From the NCBI RefSeq assembly GCF_001629735.1, contig NZ_CP015224.1, forward strand, positions 1,240,001 to 1,304,000: a stretch of DNA of 64,000 nucleotides, in the 5' to 3' direction. This DNA comes from Lysinibacillus sphaericus. Lineage in GTDB: Bacteria; Bacillota; Bacilli; Bacillales_A; Planococcaceae. The position numbers and the translations under genes were made by a program. How positions within the stretch are numbered: the stretch's first letter is position 1; each line of letters opens with the position of its first letter. The notes beneath the pieces were generated by a model. That model was given only the letters and a program-made list of their open reading frames with translations, was not told the DNA's origin and ran no database searches. Below are positions 63,877-64,000 of the stretch, one piece after another.

Positions 63877-64000
63877 ATGCTCATTCAAGACGTTTTATAT
63901 GGAGAATTCGAAATAGATGGTGTGCTAGAGGAACTTATTCAGTCAGCGCCTGTTCAACGATTAAAAGGAATTCATCAAGCTGGAGCTGGCTATTTGGTGA
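63877..64000 (+). CDS. HD-domain protein, partial (3' end outside window)
   Basis: ATG 63877 directly follows the methyltransferase stop. The 41 visible residues (LEELIQSAPVQRLKGIHQAGAGYLV) match the N-terminus of HD-domain phosphohydrolases, in which this Q-x-L-K-x-I-x-Q pattern precedes the HD metal site. The catalytic residues lie beyond the window end. Confidence 0.7.
   Translation, partial: MLIQDVLYGEFEIDGVLEELIQSAPVQRLKGIHQAGAGYLV

Overview
The window is AT-rich, low-GC Gram-positive DNA with purine-rich Shine-Dalgarno sites, frequent TTG/GTG starts and many spore genes: a gerA-gerB-gerC germinant receptor operon, extra GerB/GerC genes, a gamma-type SASP, a YjcZ-type peptide, CotJ remnants and YpjP. 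This points to an endospore-forming Bacillaceae, most like Lysinibacillus; the genus is inferred from gene content. No rRNA, tRNA or CRISPR array was seen. The stretch reads as accessory or decaying chromosome: short intact genes and operons separated by long non-coding stretches, many holding recognisable pieces of broken genes.

Layout. 0-4.2 kb: a small ORF, a heavily frameshifted topB (topoisomerase III) and a secreted NPCBM-domain protein. 4.4-8.2 kb: a complete germinant receptor operon on the minus strand. 8.9-12.8 kb: DUF421 debris, a second gerB with the tail of a gerC directly upstream, a frameshifted gerC on the plus strand, and small genes. 13.2-13.8 kb: an orphan rsbW with only a 26-codon reading frame where sigB is normally found. 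14-22 kb: DUF421 protein, two Nudix hydrolases, a serine-recombinase-like protein without the catalytic serine facing a SulP transporter, a broken universal stress protein, a membrane protein whose 3' part recurs at 31.3 kb, and two nucleotidyltransferases. 22-28.4 kb: a cupin protein and an arsenic operon (arsR-acr3-arsC-arsD-arsA-hesB-like) followed by remnants of a Tn554-type tyrosine recombinase.

28.4-34.2 kb is bracketed by two paralogous 86-aa genes and holds an orphan gerC, a Csp-type copper-storage protein, xanthine-dehydrogenase debris, the 670-bp duplicate of the 18.9-kb segment, a gerC N-terminal stub and a DUF421 remnant. 34-46 kb: two-domain metabolic genes, cotJB/cotJC remnants, ypjP, a class III aminotransferase resembling the phosphonate ammonia-lyase PbfA, a chemoreceptor, a divergent HxlR/quinone-oxidoreductase pair and an APH-like kinase. 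46-64 kb: four-repeat gamma-SASP, a large secreted serine hydrolase with richer GC, trhO, paiB, an S66 peptidase, a leucine-rich-repeat protein, a FusB-type EF-G-binding protein, a methyltransferase and the start of an HD-domain protein.

Functional themes: spore germination and spore structure (Ger, SASP, CotJ, YjcZ, probably DUF421), metalloid and metal handling (ars operon, Csp), and antibiotic- or toxin-type modifying enzymes (nucleotidyltransferases, APH-like kinase, FusB-like, S66, serine hydrolase). I found no clear wholly new multigene system. The most unusual items are the catalytically altered recombinase beside sulP, the HesB-like gene coupled to arsA, the AACTAAC/GTTAGTT-bounded intergenic repeats, and the amount of segment duplication and gene decay. 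Several lesions are single frameshifts, so sequencing error has to be excluded before these genes are called dead.
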